Shown here: one piece after another, positions 17,809-26,706 of the stretch | How positions within the stretch are numbered: the first letter of the stretch is position 1 | How the letters are laid out: every line of letters starts with the position of its first letter | Made by a program: the position numbers and the translations under genes | NCBI GenBank assembly: GCA_963781215.1 | Contig: CAWAFE010000024.1 | Span: 10,042-74,041, forward strand | Direction: 5' to 3' | Length of the DNA stretch: 64,000 nucleotides | Source: AP-15 sp963781215 | Lineage (GTDB): Bacteria > Pseudomonadota > Alphaproteobacteria > ATCC43930 > CGMCC-115725 | Notes under the pieces: generated by a model | The model's database searches: none | What the model was told of the DNA's origin: nothing | The model's input: only the letters and a program-made list of their open reading frames with translations

Positions 17809-19566
17809 GTGAGCGACCGCACAACAGGGGCGGGGGAGCCGCCGGAAGCGCCGCTCGCAGCAGCCCTTGCCTCTTGCCGCACGGCCTTTGTTACTGTCGG
17901 CTGCTTCAGCGGCGTCATCAACGTCCTGATGCTGAGCGGGCCCCTATTTATGCTCCAGGTTTACGACCGGGTGTTGCCAAGTAAAAGCGTGCCGACTTTG
18001 CTCGGCTTTGCCGCGCTGCTAGTGGTGCTTCTTTCCTTTCAGGGCGTTCTCGATGTGGTTCGCGGGCGCATGCTCGTCCGTATCGGTCGCGCCCTCGATG
18101 AGCGTCTGGCGAGGATGGCGTTCGAAGCGACGGTTAAAATGCCATTGCGCGGACGCCGGCCCGCAGATCCGCTGCAGCCGCTAAGGGATCTCGATCATAT
18201 CCGCAGCTTTCTCTCTGGCCCGGGGCCGACAGCGCTCTTCGACCTGCCGTGGATGCCGATTTACCTCGGCATCTGCTTTCTCTTCCATCCGTTACTTGGA
18301 CTCGCTGCCCTGATAGGCGCTGTCCTACTCGTATCGTTCACCTTGCTGACAGAGCTGCGAACAAGACAACCGGCCAGAGCGGCATTACGCCAATCGGCGA
18401 GTCGGCTCGGTCTTGCCGAGGCTGGGCGCCGCAATGCCGAGGCTCTGCAGGCGATGGGGATGACTCGTCGGCTTGGCTCACGCTGGGAGATTGCAAACGA
18501 CGGCTATATGGATGCTCAGCAACGAGCGTCGGACGTCGCCGGCGGGCTTGGTGCGCTCTCGCGAACCTTGCGGATGATGCTGCAGTCGACGGTGCTTGGG
18601 CTTGGCGCTTGGCTGGTTATCCAGCAAGAGGCTACCGCCGGGATCATCATCGTGGCCTCGATCTTGGCCTCGCGTGCGCTTGCCCCGGTCGAGCTCGCCA
18701 TCGCACAGTGGAAGGCGTTCCTCGTCGCCCGACAGAGCTGGACGCGCCTTTCGGGCGTGCTCGCCACTCTGAGCGAGACTGCTCCGATGAGCCTGCCGCG
18801 GCCGGGTTCTGAACTCGTTGTCGAAAACATGACCGTGGTCCCCCCAGGCCACCAGAAGGTTGTTGTCCACGATGTCGGTTTTCGGCTCGAGGCGGGGCAG
18901 GGGCTCGGCGTCATCGGGCCGAGCGCATCGGGAAAGTCGTCATTGGCGCGCGCGCTGGTTGGTGTGTGGCGTCCCGCCCGCGGCAAGGTGCGCCTTGACG
19001 GCGCGGCATTGGATCAATGGTCGACCGAATTACTTGGAAAGCACATTGGTTACGTGCCACAGGATCTTGACCTCTTTGACGGTACGGTGGCCGAGAACAT
19101 CGCGCGCTTCGAGCCGGAGCCTGATCCTGCCGCGATCGTCGCCGCGGCCGAAGCGGCGGGAGTTCACCAACTGATCCTCGGGCTTCCCGACGGTTACGAA
19201 ACAAGGATCGGCGAAGACGGAACCGCGCTCTCAGCCGGCCAGCGGCAGCGGATCGCTCTCGCCCGCGCCCTTTACGGTGACCCGTTCCTGGTCGTCCTCG
19301 ACGAACCCAACTCGAACCTCGATGCGGAGGGCGAGCAGGCGTTGACCCAGGCGATCGTCGGTGTCCGCCAACGCAACGGGATCGTGATCGTAATTGCGCA
19401 CCGCCCGTCGGCGCTCGCCGCTGTCGATCTCCTCCTCGCGATGGCGGGGGGGCAGCCCCAGGCCTTTGGTCCCAAAGATGAGGTATTGCGCAAAGTGCTG
19501 CGCCCTCAAGGACCTGCACCGGTGCCGCTCAAGGTAGTGGCAGCATCCTCGCTGGAGCATGCGTGA
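17809..19566 (+). CDS. type I secretion system permease/ATPase (PrtD/HlyB-like)
   Basis: A 585-residue half-transporter of the PrtD type. Hydrophobic membrane segments occupy about residues 20-300. The ATPase domain has Walker A GPSASGKSS, signature LSAGQRQRIALARAL, Walker B VVLDEPNSNLD and the switch histidine in IVIAHRPSA. There is no C39 peptidase-like N-domain. GTG at 17809 is 11 bases after the RTX stop. It should export the adjacent RTX protein with the HlyD-type partner and an outer-membrane TolC protein that is not in this window. Confidence 0.92.
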   Translation: MSDRTTGAGEPPEAPLAAALASCRTAFVTVGCFSGVINVLMLSGPLFMLQVYDRVLPSKSVPTLLGFAALLVVLLSFQGVLDVVRGRMLVRIGRALDERLARMAFEATVKMPLRGRRPADPLQPLRDLDHIRSFLSGPGPTALFDLPWMPIYLGICFLFHPLLGLAALIGAVLLVSFTLLTELRTRQPARAALRQSASRLGLAEAGRRNAEALQAMGMTRRLGSRWEIANDGYMDAQQRASDVAGGLGALSRTLRMMLQSTVLGLGAWLVIQQEATAGIIIVASILASRALAPVELAIAQWKAFLVARQSWTRLSGVLATLSETAPMSLPRPGSELVVENMTVVPPGHQKVVVHDVGFRLEAGQGLGVIGPSASGKSSLARALVGVWRPARGKVRLDGAALDQWSTELLGKHIGYVPQDLDLFDGTVAENIARFEPEPDPAAIVAAAEAAGVHQLILGLPDGYETRIGEDGTALSAGQRQRIALARALYGDPFLVVLDEPNSNLDAEGEQALTQAIVGVRQRNGIVIVIAHRPSALAAVDLLLAMAGGQPQAFGPKDEVLRKVLRPQGPAPVPLKVVAASSLEHA

Positions 19567-20870
19567 CCCGGACACCCAATCGTGCGGCACGCTCCTTGCG
19601 CCTGCACAGCGTAATCGGTGCGGTTGCCCTTCTGCTGCTAATTGGCGGTATCGGGGGCTGGGCGATGACCACCGAGCTCGCTGGCGCTGTCGTCGCGCCT
19701 GGCACGGTGGTTGTTGAAAGCAATCTCAAGAAGGTCCAGCACCCGACCGGAGGCGTTGTCGGCGAGCTGCTCGTGCGCGACGGTGATCGCGTCAATGCCG
19801 GAGACGTGCTGGTTCGGCTCGACGAGACGGTCGCCCGAGCGAACCTCACGATCGTTATCAAAGGGCTGGCTGAACTAGCCGCGCGCGAAGCGCGTTTGTC
19901 CGCCGAACGGGACGGGCGCGACCGGCTTCAACTCAGCTCAGCCATGACCCGTCGCGCCGACGATCGGGAGGTCGCCGAGATCGTCGCCGGCGAGACGCGA
20001 CTTTTCGAACTCCGCCGTAGCGCGCGAGAAGGGCAAAAAGCTCAGCTGATCGAGCGCGTCGGGCAGCTCAAGGAGGAGGTAGAGGGACTTTCGGGCCAGG
20101 AACGCGCCAAGCAGCGCGAAATCGAGTTGATCAATCGCGAACTGGATGGGGTGCGCGACCTCTGGCGCAAGAACCTCATTCCGATTTCGCGATTAACGGC
20201 GCTCGAACGCGAGGCAGTCCGCATCGACGGCGAACGTCATCAGCTGATTGCGGCAACAGCGCAAGCTAAGGGCAAGATCACCGAGACGCAGCTGCAGATC
20301 CTCCAAATCGACCAGGATCTCCGCAGCGAAGTGGCGCGTGAGTTGCGAGAAATCCAGGCCAAATCAGCCGAACTGATCGAACGAATGGTCGCCGCCGAGG
20401 ATCAATTGAGGCGAGTCGAGATGCGCGCGCCGCAATCGGGCGTGGTCCATCAGCTTGCCATCCATACGGTTGGCGGAGTGATCGGACCTGGTGAGTTGCT
20501 GATGTTGATCGTGCCTGAGGGGGACGCGCTGACGGTCGAGGTAAATATCTCGCCTCAGGAGATTGACCGGGTTACCGCGGGGCAGACAGCCGTGCTCCGC
20601 TTCGCGGCCTTCAACCAGCGGACGACGCCGGCGATCAACGGCGTCGTCGATCGCGTCGCCGCCGATGTCGCCCATGAGCCAAAGACCGGCGCAGCGTACT
20701 ACACCTCGCGGATCACGATGCCGGAAGCCGAATTGGCCCGCCTCGGAGACCTTCGGCTGCTTCCTGGTATGCCCGTCGAAGCCTTTATCCAGACGGACTA
20801 CCGGTCGGCCCTGTCCTATCTCGTCAAACCGATCGAGGAACAGATCGCCAAGGCATTCCGCGAACGATGA
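19563..20870 (+). CDS. HlyD-family type I secretion membrane fusion protein
   Basis: A 435-residue periplasmic adaptor. One N-terminal membrane segment (about 15-35) leads into a lipoyl-type half domain (VVVESNLKKVQHPTGGVVGELLVRDGD), a long alpha-helical hairpin (about 110-290, rich in Glu, Arg, Gln and Leu), then RAPQSGVVHQLAIHTVGGVIGPGE and a C-terminal beta-barrel. GTG at 19563 overlaps the ATPase stop (GTGA). It bridges the inner-membrane ATPase to the outer-membrane channel. Confidence 0.92.
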   Translation: MTRTPNRAARSLRLHSVIGAVALLLLIGGIGGWAMTTELAGAVVAPGTVVVESNLKKVQHPTGGVVGELLVRDGDRVNAGDVLVRLDETVARANLTIVIKGLAELAAREARLSAERDGRDRLQLSSAMTRRADDREVAEIVAGETRLFELRRSAREGQKAQLIERVGQLKEEVEGLSGQERAKQREIELINRELDGVRDLWRKNLIPISRLTALEREAVRIDGERHQLIAATAQAKGKITETQLQILQIDQDLRSEVARELREIQAKSAELIERMVAAEDQLRRVEMRAPQSGVVHQLAIHTVGGVIGPGELLMLIVPEGDALTVEVNISPQEIDRVTAGQTAVLRFAAFNQRTTPAINGVVDRVAADVAHEPKTGAAYYTSRITMPEAELARLGDLRLLPGMPVEAFIQTDYRSALSYLVKPIEEQIAKAFRER

Positions 20871-21023
20871 AATCGCCAGCCTGGTGGGAAAGCAGTGTCG
20901 TCAGTTGGCGTCGCACCGCTTCTCAATCCCCGGTTTGAATCCGATCACGTTCGGACCCAGATGGATTTAAGATTCTGAATGATGAAATAGGTCAGGCTGC
21001 GGATCTCGCATATTGCGCTGAGA

Positions 21024-21428
21024 TCAGCGTAGCGCGTTGTGGATCAGGTAGTCAGCGAAATCGATGGGCTTCAGCTTGAGTTCGCGACGGTCGCTGTCGC
21101 CGGCCAGCGCGCGGGTGACGATGATGTGGTTCTCGACCTTCTCGGGGGTGAGGCGAAACACGCCGGAGGCGCCCTTAAGCTTCGGGTAGAGGTTCGGGTC
21201 GATCATCTTTTCCTTGCGCCCGAGGCGGGAGATCGCCTCCTCCTCGCCCAGCCCTTCGGTCTCGCGCTTGCGCACCACGGTCCAATCGGTTTCGCCGGCC
21301 CAGCCGGCGGCGGCGAGCGGCTTGGGGTCCCCCTCGGCGACGCCGACCTTGTAGACGTGCTTGCCGAGCCCGACATCCGACGCCCAGCGGCCGAGCCTGA
21401 CGCTGCGTGCGACAAAAAGGACAGCCAT
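21024..21428 (-). CDS. conserved hypothetical protein, possibly GIY-YIG/T5orf172-like
   Basis: A 134-residue soluble protein with no signal peptide. I do not recognise a characterised family. The segment HVYKVGVAEGDPKPLAAAGWAGETDW followed by a basic, charged middle is loosely reminiscent of the YKVG core of GIY-YIG/T5orf172-type domains. The usual second Tyr-Ile-Gly context is missing, so that assignment is weak. The ATG at 21428 begins MAVLFVARS. The longer upstream frame is an artefact of GC-rich sequence. Confidence 0.6.
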   Translation of the reverse strand: MAVLFVARSVRLGRWASDVGLGKHVYKVGVAEGDPKPLAAAGWAGETDWTVVRKRETEGLGEEEAISRLGRKEKMIDPNLYPKLKGASGVFRLTPEKVENHIIVTRALAGDSDRRELKLKPIDFADYLIHNALR

Positions 21429-21524
21429 ATCCGTCTCTCCCGTCCGTGGCGTCAGGAATAACCGCGATCCCTCGCCCGTTCCACCGGTGTATTTGCCCCA
21501 ACGCCAAACACCGGAACCTCCCCT

Positions 21525-21659
21525 ATGCCGTTCTTGATCGGAGCCGCCACCGCTGCGACCACCCTGCTGAGCATGGCGCTCGGCCAGATCAACACCGGCT
21601 TCGAGGCGTTCGGCGTGCTCCTCGCCGCCGCCGTGCTGATGACCCTGCGCGAGGAATAG
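21525..21659 (+). CDS. small hydrophobic protein (44 aa), hypothetical
   Basis: A 44-residue ORF on the plus strand, divergent from the preceding hypothetical gene. It reads MPFLIGAATAATTLLSMALG, a charged-poor linker, then FGVLLAAAVLMTLREE. Two short hydrophobic stretches and a charged end would fit a small inner-membrane protein. Support is only the reading frame and composition, and the ribosome site (GGAACC) is poor. It may not be real. Confidence 0.35.
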   Translation: MPFLIGAATAATTLLSMALGQINTGFEAFGVLLAAAVLMTLREE

Positions 21660-21751
21660 CCGCGTCCCTCGGCTGGGGAGCGGCACCGGAGCCGGGCCTA
21701 CGGCCCACCGACCTGACCATTTCTCGCGCCGCGCGGCCGCCCGCTGAACCG

Positions 21752-22231
21752 TTACCCCCAATATCGGCCGCTGCCGCCGATCGCGACGGTGAGGAGGCCG
21801 AGCACCAGGTTGATCGTTACGAGCATGCGGATCTGACCGAGCTGGCGCCCGCCCTCGGCCCAGTCCTGCCGCGCGACCGCCGCGCGAAACCGCCGCCACG
21901 GCGCGAAATAAAGATGGAAGAACAACAGCATCATGACGATGCCGAGGCCCTGCATCAGCTGAATATAGAGCCCACTCCCGCCAAACCCGCCGAACACCGC
22001 GAGCATCATCCAATAGCCGCTCAAAAGCAGCAGGATGATCGCGGCGATGACCCAGATGAAAAACCGGCCGAGAACCCGCTGCCACAACAGGAGGCGCGGC
22101 CCCGGCTCGAGCCCCGCCGCGGCCGGCCGCAGCACTTGATGGGCAAAGAACATGCCGCCGACCCAGACCACCGCCGACAGGATGTGCAAGATCACCGCAA
22201 CCGTCGCGGTCGCACCCGTCCCCGCGGTCAT
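21752..22231 (-). CDS. CopD-like integral membrane protein
   Basis: A 159-residue protein with four predicted membrane helices. The N-terminal ILHILSAVVWVGGMFFAHQVLRP is the CopD/CutJ-type motif with a conserved histidine, and LSGYWMMLAVFGG and HLYFAPWRRFRAAVARQDW follow. The family is linked to copper or haem-related membrane processes, but a role here is unproven. The next gene downstream of the GST (22235) lies three bases away, so they are likely co-transcribed. Confidence 0.75.
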   Translation of the reverse strand: MTAGTGATATVAVILHILSAVVWVGGMFFAHQVLRPAAAGLEPGPRLLLWQRVLGRFFIWVIAAIILLLLSGYWMMLAVFGGFGGSGLYIQLMQGLGIVMMLLFFHLYFAPWRRFRAAVARQDWAEGGRQLGQIRMLVTINLVLGLLTVAIGGSGRYWG

Positions 22232-22234
22232 CGC

Positions 22235-22930
22235 TCAGCCGCCATAGGCGGGGCTCTTGCGGGCGAAGCCGCCAAAGGCGTCGAGCAGCCGCCCGCGCCA
22301 GGCCGCGACCGGATCATCGGCCGCGAGCAATTCGAAATCGCTGATCGCACGCGCCCATTGGAAGGCGCCGAAGACGACGTAATCAGCATAGGCCGGGGCG
22401 TCGCCCGCGAGAAATTTCTGGCGCTCGAGCGTTCGCCGCAGCGGCGTCAGACTGTCGCGGAACGCCGGCAGCCGCGCTTCGCGGTCCTTGACCACGTCTT
22501 CCAGCGTCCTCCCGAACCGCTCCTCGCGCGACTGGCGAAAATAGGCCTGGTCCTGGGGTGCGGAGTGACGGCAGATGTCGAGCACGACAAATCCGACCAG
22601 CCCCGGCTGCACGACCGTCTCGGTCCAGTTCTGGACGAACCGGGTCAGCGCCTTTCCTGCCCCGCCGCCGAATAGTGTCGGCCGGTCGGGATACTTGGTT
22701 TCAAGATAGTCGGCGATGGTGGTCGAATCGTGCACGACGCGCCCGTCGTCGACGATGACCGGCACCCGGCCTTGATTGGGCTGCGGCAGCTTGTCCTTCT
22801 CGGTGAACCGCCAGGGCACGGTCTCGACCGAGAGCCCCTTGTGGGCGAGCGCCATCTTGGCCCGCCAGCAAAACGGGCTGAACCGGCGGTCCGCCTCGGC
22901 GCCGGCGAGATCATAAAGGGTGATGGCCAT
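22235..22930 (-). CDS. glutathione S-transferase family protein (LigE-like)
   Basis: A 231-residue GST with an N-terminal thioredoxin-like domain (ITLYDLAGAE..SPFCWRAKMALAHKGL, then GRVPVIVDDGRVVHDSTTIADYLE) and an all-helical C-terminal domain. The N-terminus resembles beta-etherase-type LigE/LigF proteins, but that resemblance is not specific enough to assign activity. The ATG at 22930 has GGAGGAG five bases upstream. The ORF extends ten residues further upstream without ribosome-site support. Confidence 0.83.
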   Translation of the reverse strand: MAITLYDLAGAEADRRFSPFCWRAKMALAHKGLSVETVPWRFTEKDKLPQPNQGRVPVIVDDGRVVHDSTTIADYLETKYPDRPTLFGGGAGKALTRFVQNWTETVVQPGLVGFVVLDICRHSAPQDQAYFRQSREERFGRTLEDVVKDREARLPAFRDSLTPLRRTLERQKFLAGDAPAYADYVVFGAFQWARAISDFELLAADDPVAAWRGRLLDAFGGFARKSPAYGG

Positions 22931-22984
22931 CGCTGCTCCTCCTCCGCACAAACGCAGCACATCGGCAAAGGGGCGCGGGCCCTT

Positions 22985-23644
22985 CTACTGCGCGGCGCTC
23001 GCGGTCTTCTCGCGCATCAGGGTCAGGAGCCCGCGCACTTGGCCGCCTCGGCGCTGGATCACCGAGGCGAACTCGGAGCGCTGCGTTACCAGCATACTCA
23101 CACCCTCGACGACGACGTCGGTGATTCGGTAGCTTTCTCCGTCCGGGACGAGCCGCCAGTCGACCTTGAGCGGCGCGGTGGCGTTGGCGCCGAGGATATC
23201 GGTCGAGACGACGACCGAGCCCTCGTCGGGCCGGCTCGCGCGGATCTTGAACGTCTCGCCGCCGAAGCCGGAGAGCCGCGTGGCGTAGACCAGCACGATG
23301 TATTCCTGGAACAGCTTCAGGAATTCTTGCTGCTCCTCCGGGGTGGCGGTTCGCCAATAGCGGCCGAGAACGAAGCGCCCGATGCCGGGGCCGTCGAAAT
23401 CCTGCTGAAACAGCTCGCGAAAGCGCGCCTGACGCTGCGCCTGCGGCACCTTGTCGTTCAGCACCTCGGTAGCGCGGGTCCACAGCTCGTTCATGAAGGT
23501 GATCGCGTCCCTCGCGGCCGCCGGAGCGGCCGCGAGCGGCGGTGCCGCGATCGCGACGGCAAGGCCGGCCAGAACGGCGCGGCGGGTCGCCCGCGCAGCG
23601 CGGCGGGCATCGGCATCGCATCTCGGGCAGCTGCGTGAAGCCAT
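22985..23644 (-). CDS. MlaC/Ttg2D-type ABC transporter periplasmic lipid-binding protein
   Basis: A 219-residue precursor with a twin-arginine-like or Sec signal (RRAVLAGLAVAIAAPPLAAAPAAA) and the MlaC-type domain: RFRELFQQDFDGPGIGRFVLGRYWRTAT..EFLKLFQEYIVLVY. MlaC carries phospholipids between the outer and inner membranes. The partner genes mlaDEFB are not in this window, so it is either solitary or part of a scattered system. The ATG at 23644 is preceded by GGGGGG about 10 bases upstream. Confidence 0.84.
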   Translation of the reverse strand: MASRSCPRCDADARRAARATRRAVLAGLAVAIAAPPLAAAPAAARDAITFMNELWTRATEVLNDKVPQAQRQARFRELFQQDFDGPGIGRFVLGRYWRTATPEEQQEFLKLFQEYIVLVYATRLSGFGGETFKIRASRPDEGSVVVSTDILGANATAPLKVDWRLVPDGESYRITDVVVEGVSMLVTQRSEFASVIQRRGGQVRGLLTLMREKTASAAQ

Positions 23645-23719
23645 CGGTGACCGTCCCCCCTCGGCTTTGGCTCGCTCCGCCGTCTTAGCGTGGCGGCATG
23701 CGTCTGACAACATTATCGC

Positions 23720-24241
23720 TCAATTTGTGACCTGCTCCCACACTCGTTCCGCGGCGGGGGGAAGCTTGTCCATGTGTTTCAGGAAGAGGGCGAGGGTCCA
23801 GATCTCCTTGTCGGTTAGCGAATCCTTCCACGACGGCATGCCTGTCCAGCGAATGCCGTGCTTGATCTTCCAGTAGGAGACCCCTTCGGGATCGTCCTCG
23901 ACCCCGTCCGTCGCCAGTTGCGGCGGCTGCGGATAGAGGCCTTTCGCGACCGGCGAGGCCGACGCCTCGCCTTTCGCGGTGCCGTGGCAGATCGCGCAAT
24001 GCCGGCCGTAGAGCTCGACCCCGGCAGCCAGGTTCTCCTCGGTCGCCGCGACCGGATTGAGGCCCTTGGGCGCCTCTCGGTCGAGTGCCGCTTGCAGCGA
24101 AGTACTCGCTGCCCAAGTTTCGATCCGCCCGGGTGACGCATCGGCATTGGCCGGAACGAGGCCGCTTCGCAGGACGATAAAGGCGCCGATCAGGGCGACG
24201 ACGACCGCGGCAAAGACGCCGGACAAGAACCCTCTCTGCAT
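23720..24241 (-). CDS. membrane-anchored c-type cytochrome
   Basis: A 173-residue protein with a single N-terminal hydrophobic anchor (FAAVVVALIGAFIVL) and one haem-binding CAICH (residues 82-86). A distal Met is likely in GMPSW. The rest fits a monohaem class I cytochrome c facing the periplasm. The start at 24241 (MQRGFLSG) has AAGGAGGC upstream, and an earlier in-frame start adds 22 unconvincing residues. A redox partner is not evident. It is divergent from msrA. Confidence 0.88.
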   Translation of the reverse strand: MQRGFLSGVFAAVVVALIGAFIVLRSGLVPANADASPGRIETWAASTSLQAALDREAPKGLNPVAATEENLAAGVELYGRHCAICHGTAKGEASASPVAKGLYPQPPQLATDGVEDDPEGVSYWKIKHGIRWTGMPSWKDSLTDKEIWTLALFLKHMDKLPPAAERVWEQVTN

Positions 24242-24387
24242 TGCAGCCTCCTTCCTTCCACCAAGGCGCGGCGAGAGCCGATATTCGCCCCGATCTCGTA
24301 GAACCACGGTTGGCGGCGGCGATGCCCCTGCCTACATCCATGCAATATCCGGCCAGGCCGTTGGGTCGCAAAGGAGGGACGCGCGAA

Positions 24388-25047
24388 ATGTGGCGGTTCA
24401 TGCGTGACAAATTGGTGGTTCCCGCACTCGAGGATTGCCTGCCGGGGCGGGCCGAGGCGATGCCGGTGCCCGAGCGCCATTTCGTCAACGGCCATGCGCT
24501 GACGGGCCCCTACCCCGATGGCCTAGAGCAGGCGGTGTTCGGGCTCGGCTGCTTCTGGGGCGCCGAGCGGGTGTTCTGGCAGGCGCCGGGGGTGTGGGTG
24601 ACCGCGGTCGGCTACGCCGGCGGCACCACGCCAAACCCGACCTACGAGGAGGTGTGCAGCGGCCGCACCGGGCACACCGAGGCCGTGCTCGTCGTCTACG
24701 ATCCGAAATTGACGAGCTATGAAACCTTGCTGAAGCTGTTCTGGGAAAGCCACGACCCGACCCAGGGCATGCGCCAGGGCAACGATGTCGGAACGCAATA
24801 CCGCTCCGCCGTCTATACCTTCTCGCCCGAGCAGCGCCGCGCCGCCGAGGCCTCCCGCGAGACCTATCAGCGCCAGCTTGCCGCCGCCGGCATGGGCCAG
24901 ATCTCGACCGAGATCGCCGACGCGCCGCCCTTCTATTTCGCCGAGGATTACCACCAGCAATACCTCGCCAAGAACCCCTACGGCTATTGCGGCCTCGGCG
25001 GCACCGGCGTCACCTGCCCGATCCCGGCCAAGGCCGCCGCCGACTGA
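24388..25047 (+). CDS. msrA: peptide-methionine (S)-S-oxide reductase
   Basis: A 219-residue MsrA that reduces methionine-S-sulfoxide in proteins. The catalytic motif GCFWG places the nucleophilic Cys at residue 55. YAGGTTPNPTYEEVCSGRTGHTEAV and the C-terminal GYCGLGGTGVTCP (resolving cysteines) are typical. The ATG at 24388 follows AAAGGAGGG by eight bases; the frame is open further upstream but without family sequence. Confidence 0.95.
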   Translation: MWRFMRDKLVVPALEDCLPGRAEAMPVPERHFVNGHALTGPYPDGLEQAVFGLGCFWGAERVFWQAPGVWVTAVGYAGGTTPNPTYEEVCSGRTGHTEAVLVVYDPKLTSYETLLKLFWESHDPTQGMRQGNDVGTQYRSAVYTFSPEQRRAAEASRETYQRQLAAAGMGQISTEIADAPPFYFAEDYHQQYLAKNPYGYCGLGGTGVTCPIPAKAAAD

Positions 25048-25054
25048 TCCGGGC

Positions 25055-26560
25055 CTAATCGCGCCAGAACGGGCCGGCGCGGTTTAGCCGGCGCAGGTGC
25101 CGGCGCAGCCTGGGCTCGCTCGCGGCAAGGGCGTCCTCGTGCCAAGCCAGCAGACGTGCCCCCGCGCCGGCCGCCGGCCCATCCGGATCCTGCCCGCAAA
25201 GCTCGGTCAGCAGGCCGCGGGCGACGCGGACATCGTTGGCATAACCTAGATCGTCCTGTAGCCGCTTAAGCCGCTTGACATACTTTTCCACGTCGGCCGG
25301 GTCGAACAGGCTCCCGAGCAGCTCGATCGCGTAGCGCAGCTTCTTGACCGCGATGCGCAGCTCGTGCCGCCGGCTCGCGCCCATGTGGTGAAACCCCTTG
25401 CTGTGCTGCCGCACCTGGCGCCGGCGGCGATCGAGCAGGCGCGGCGCGATCCAGCCGATCGGCGCTGCTTCTGGAACGCGGCGCGCCTCGAACCAATGCA
25501 GAAGCCGCAGCATCGTCGCCGTATATCGCGGCGACAGGATGTGCTCTCGGACCCGGTTATGGGCCGCTCGCCGCGCCCAATCGATCGCGTCGGCGAGGTC
25601 CATCATGCTGGCTTCCTGTGCCAGCCCGGCCGCAGCCGGCTTCAGAAATTGCGTCGCGAGGACGTCGAGGTTGCGCGCCGCGCCGAGCGGGCCGGCGACC
25701 CAGGCGAGATCGTCCGACACTCGGTTGCGGTCTTCTCGCGGCAAAATCCTTCTGAACGACGATAGCGCCGAGCGAAGGGTCCGCACCGCGACCCGCATCT
25801 GATGCACGCCCTCGGGCTGCCCGTCGAGGGCTGCGGACTCGTTGCGCAGCAGATGGGCGAGGCACGCGCCGCCTATATGCCGCAGTGTCGCATCGATCCT
25901 CATCGCGGGGTCGAGAGCCACCGGTTCCGCATGGACCGGCGGTGACGCGGCCTCGGCGCCCGCCGCGAGGCGGTAGCCGCGCTCGGCTTTGCTCGGTACC
26001 TCGATCCGGACCGGCGCTGCCTCGAGCAGCCGTAGCGCAAGATCGTAAAGGGAGGCCGGCTCACCGGACTTGAGCTCGAGCTCGACCTCGCTGATCGACT
26101 CGGCTCGGCCGTTGCCGCATACCCGGATCCCGCCATGGTCGATCGCGGCCTCGATGCAGGTTCCGGGCGACGGCTCGATGTTGACGACGGTCCGGCTCAC
26201 TTCGGTCACGAACAGCGGATGCAGATCGGCGACCACATCTGCCGGTAACCTGCCGCCGCTCTGCGGTGCGTCGGGGTCGGGGCGGTTTCCGCCGACGACA
26301 TCCTCCCACTCGCCGCGATCGAAGAGACCGCCCTTATCCGGGCCGGCGGATTTGACCGTCTGCACGAACCGGCCGGGCTCCTGCCGCACCCGCAGCGCGA
26401 TGCCCGCCCGCTGTAACGCCCGGTTCGGCGTATCGAAATAGGTGCTGGTCAGGATCGCGGCGGCGGTTTCCGGCTCGGACGCAAAACCCCGCAGCGCGCG
26501 CTCCAGGCGCGGCAGGTCGCTCGGCGACGCGGCCAGCTTGAGCTCGAGTTCGGTCGCGAT
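25055..26560 (-). CDS. CYTH and CHAD domain protein (inorganic triphosphatase-like); apparent ATC start
   Basis: About 501 residues. The N-terminal CYTH domain begins TELELKLAASPSDL and carries YFDTPNRALQRAGIALRVRQEPG and TVKSAGPDKGGLFDRGEWE. The C-terminal CHAD domain contains VHQMRVAVRTLRSALSSFR and RRHELRIAVKKLRYAIELLG. CYTH proteins cleave inorganic triphosphate, and CHAD domains bind polyphosphate. No ATG, GTG or TTG is in frame near the domain start. The expected MATELELKL is encoded as ATC GCG ACC GAA, with GGAGG six bases upstream. I place the start there. The next in-frame start (GTG, 26728) would overlap the MFS promoter. Confidence 0.82.
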   Translation of the reverse strand: MATELELKLAASPSDLPRLERALRGFASEPETAAAILTSTYFDTPNRALQRAGIALRVRQEPGRFVQTVKSAGPDKGGLFDRGEWEDVVGGNRPDPDAPQSGGRLPADVVADLHPLFVTEVSRTVVNIEPSPGTCIEAAIDHGGIRVCGNGRAESISEVELELKSGEPASLYDLALRLLEAAPVRIEVPSKAERGYRLAAGAEAASPPVHAEPVALDPAMRIDATLRHIGGACLAHLLRNESAALDGQPEGVHQMRVAVRTLRSALSSFRRILPREDRNRVSDDLAWVAGPLGAARNLDVLATQFLKPAAAGLAQEASMMDLADAIDWARRAAHNRVREHILSPRYTATMLRLLHWFEARRVPEAAPIGWIAPRLLDRRRRQVRQHSKGFHHMGASRRHELRIAVKKLRYAIELLGSLFDPADVEKYVKRLKRLQDDLGYANDVRVARGLLTELCGQDPDGPAAGAGARLLAWHEDALAASEPRLRRHLRRLNRAGPFWRD

Positions 26561-26706
26561 CGAAAGCCTCCGGCGGAACAGGATAAGCTTATATCCGACC
26601 CGGTCGGAAAGGCAATTTTCGTGCAGCGGCCAAGACCTGGCGAGCTTGCAGCCGAGGCGTCTGGCCGGTATCGACTGGCGGTCAAGACCGAAAATCGGAA
26701 GGGAGG

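Noticed and set aside
20930..20970. GGTTTGAATCCGA resembling a tRNA T-loop
   Set aside because: No acceptor or anticodon stems can be paired around it, and it lies just after the membrane-fusion gene.
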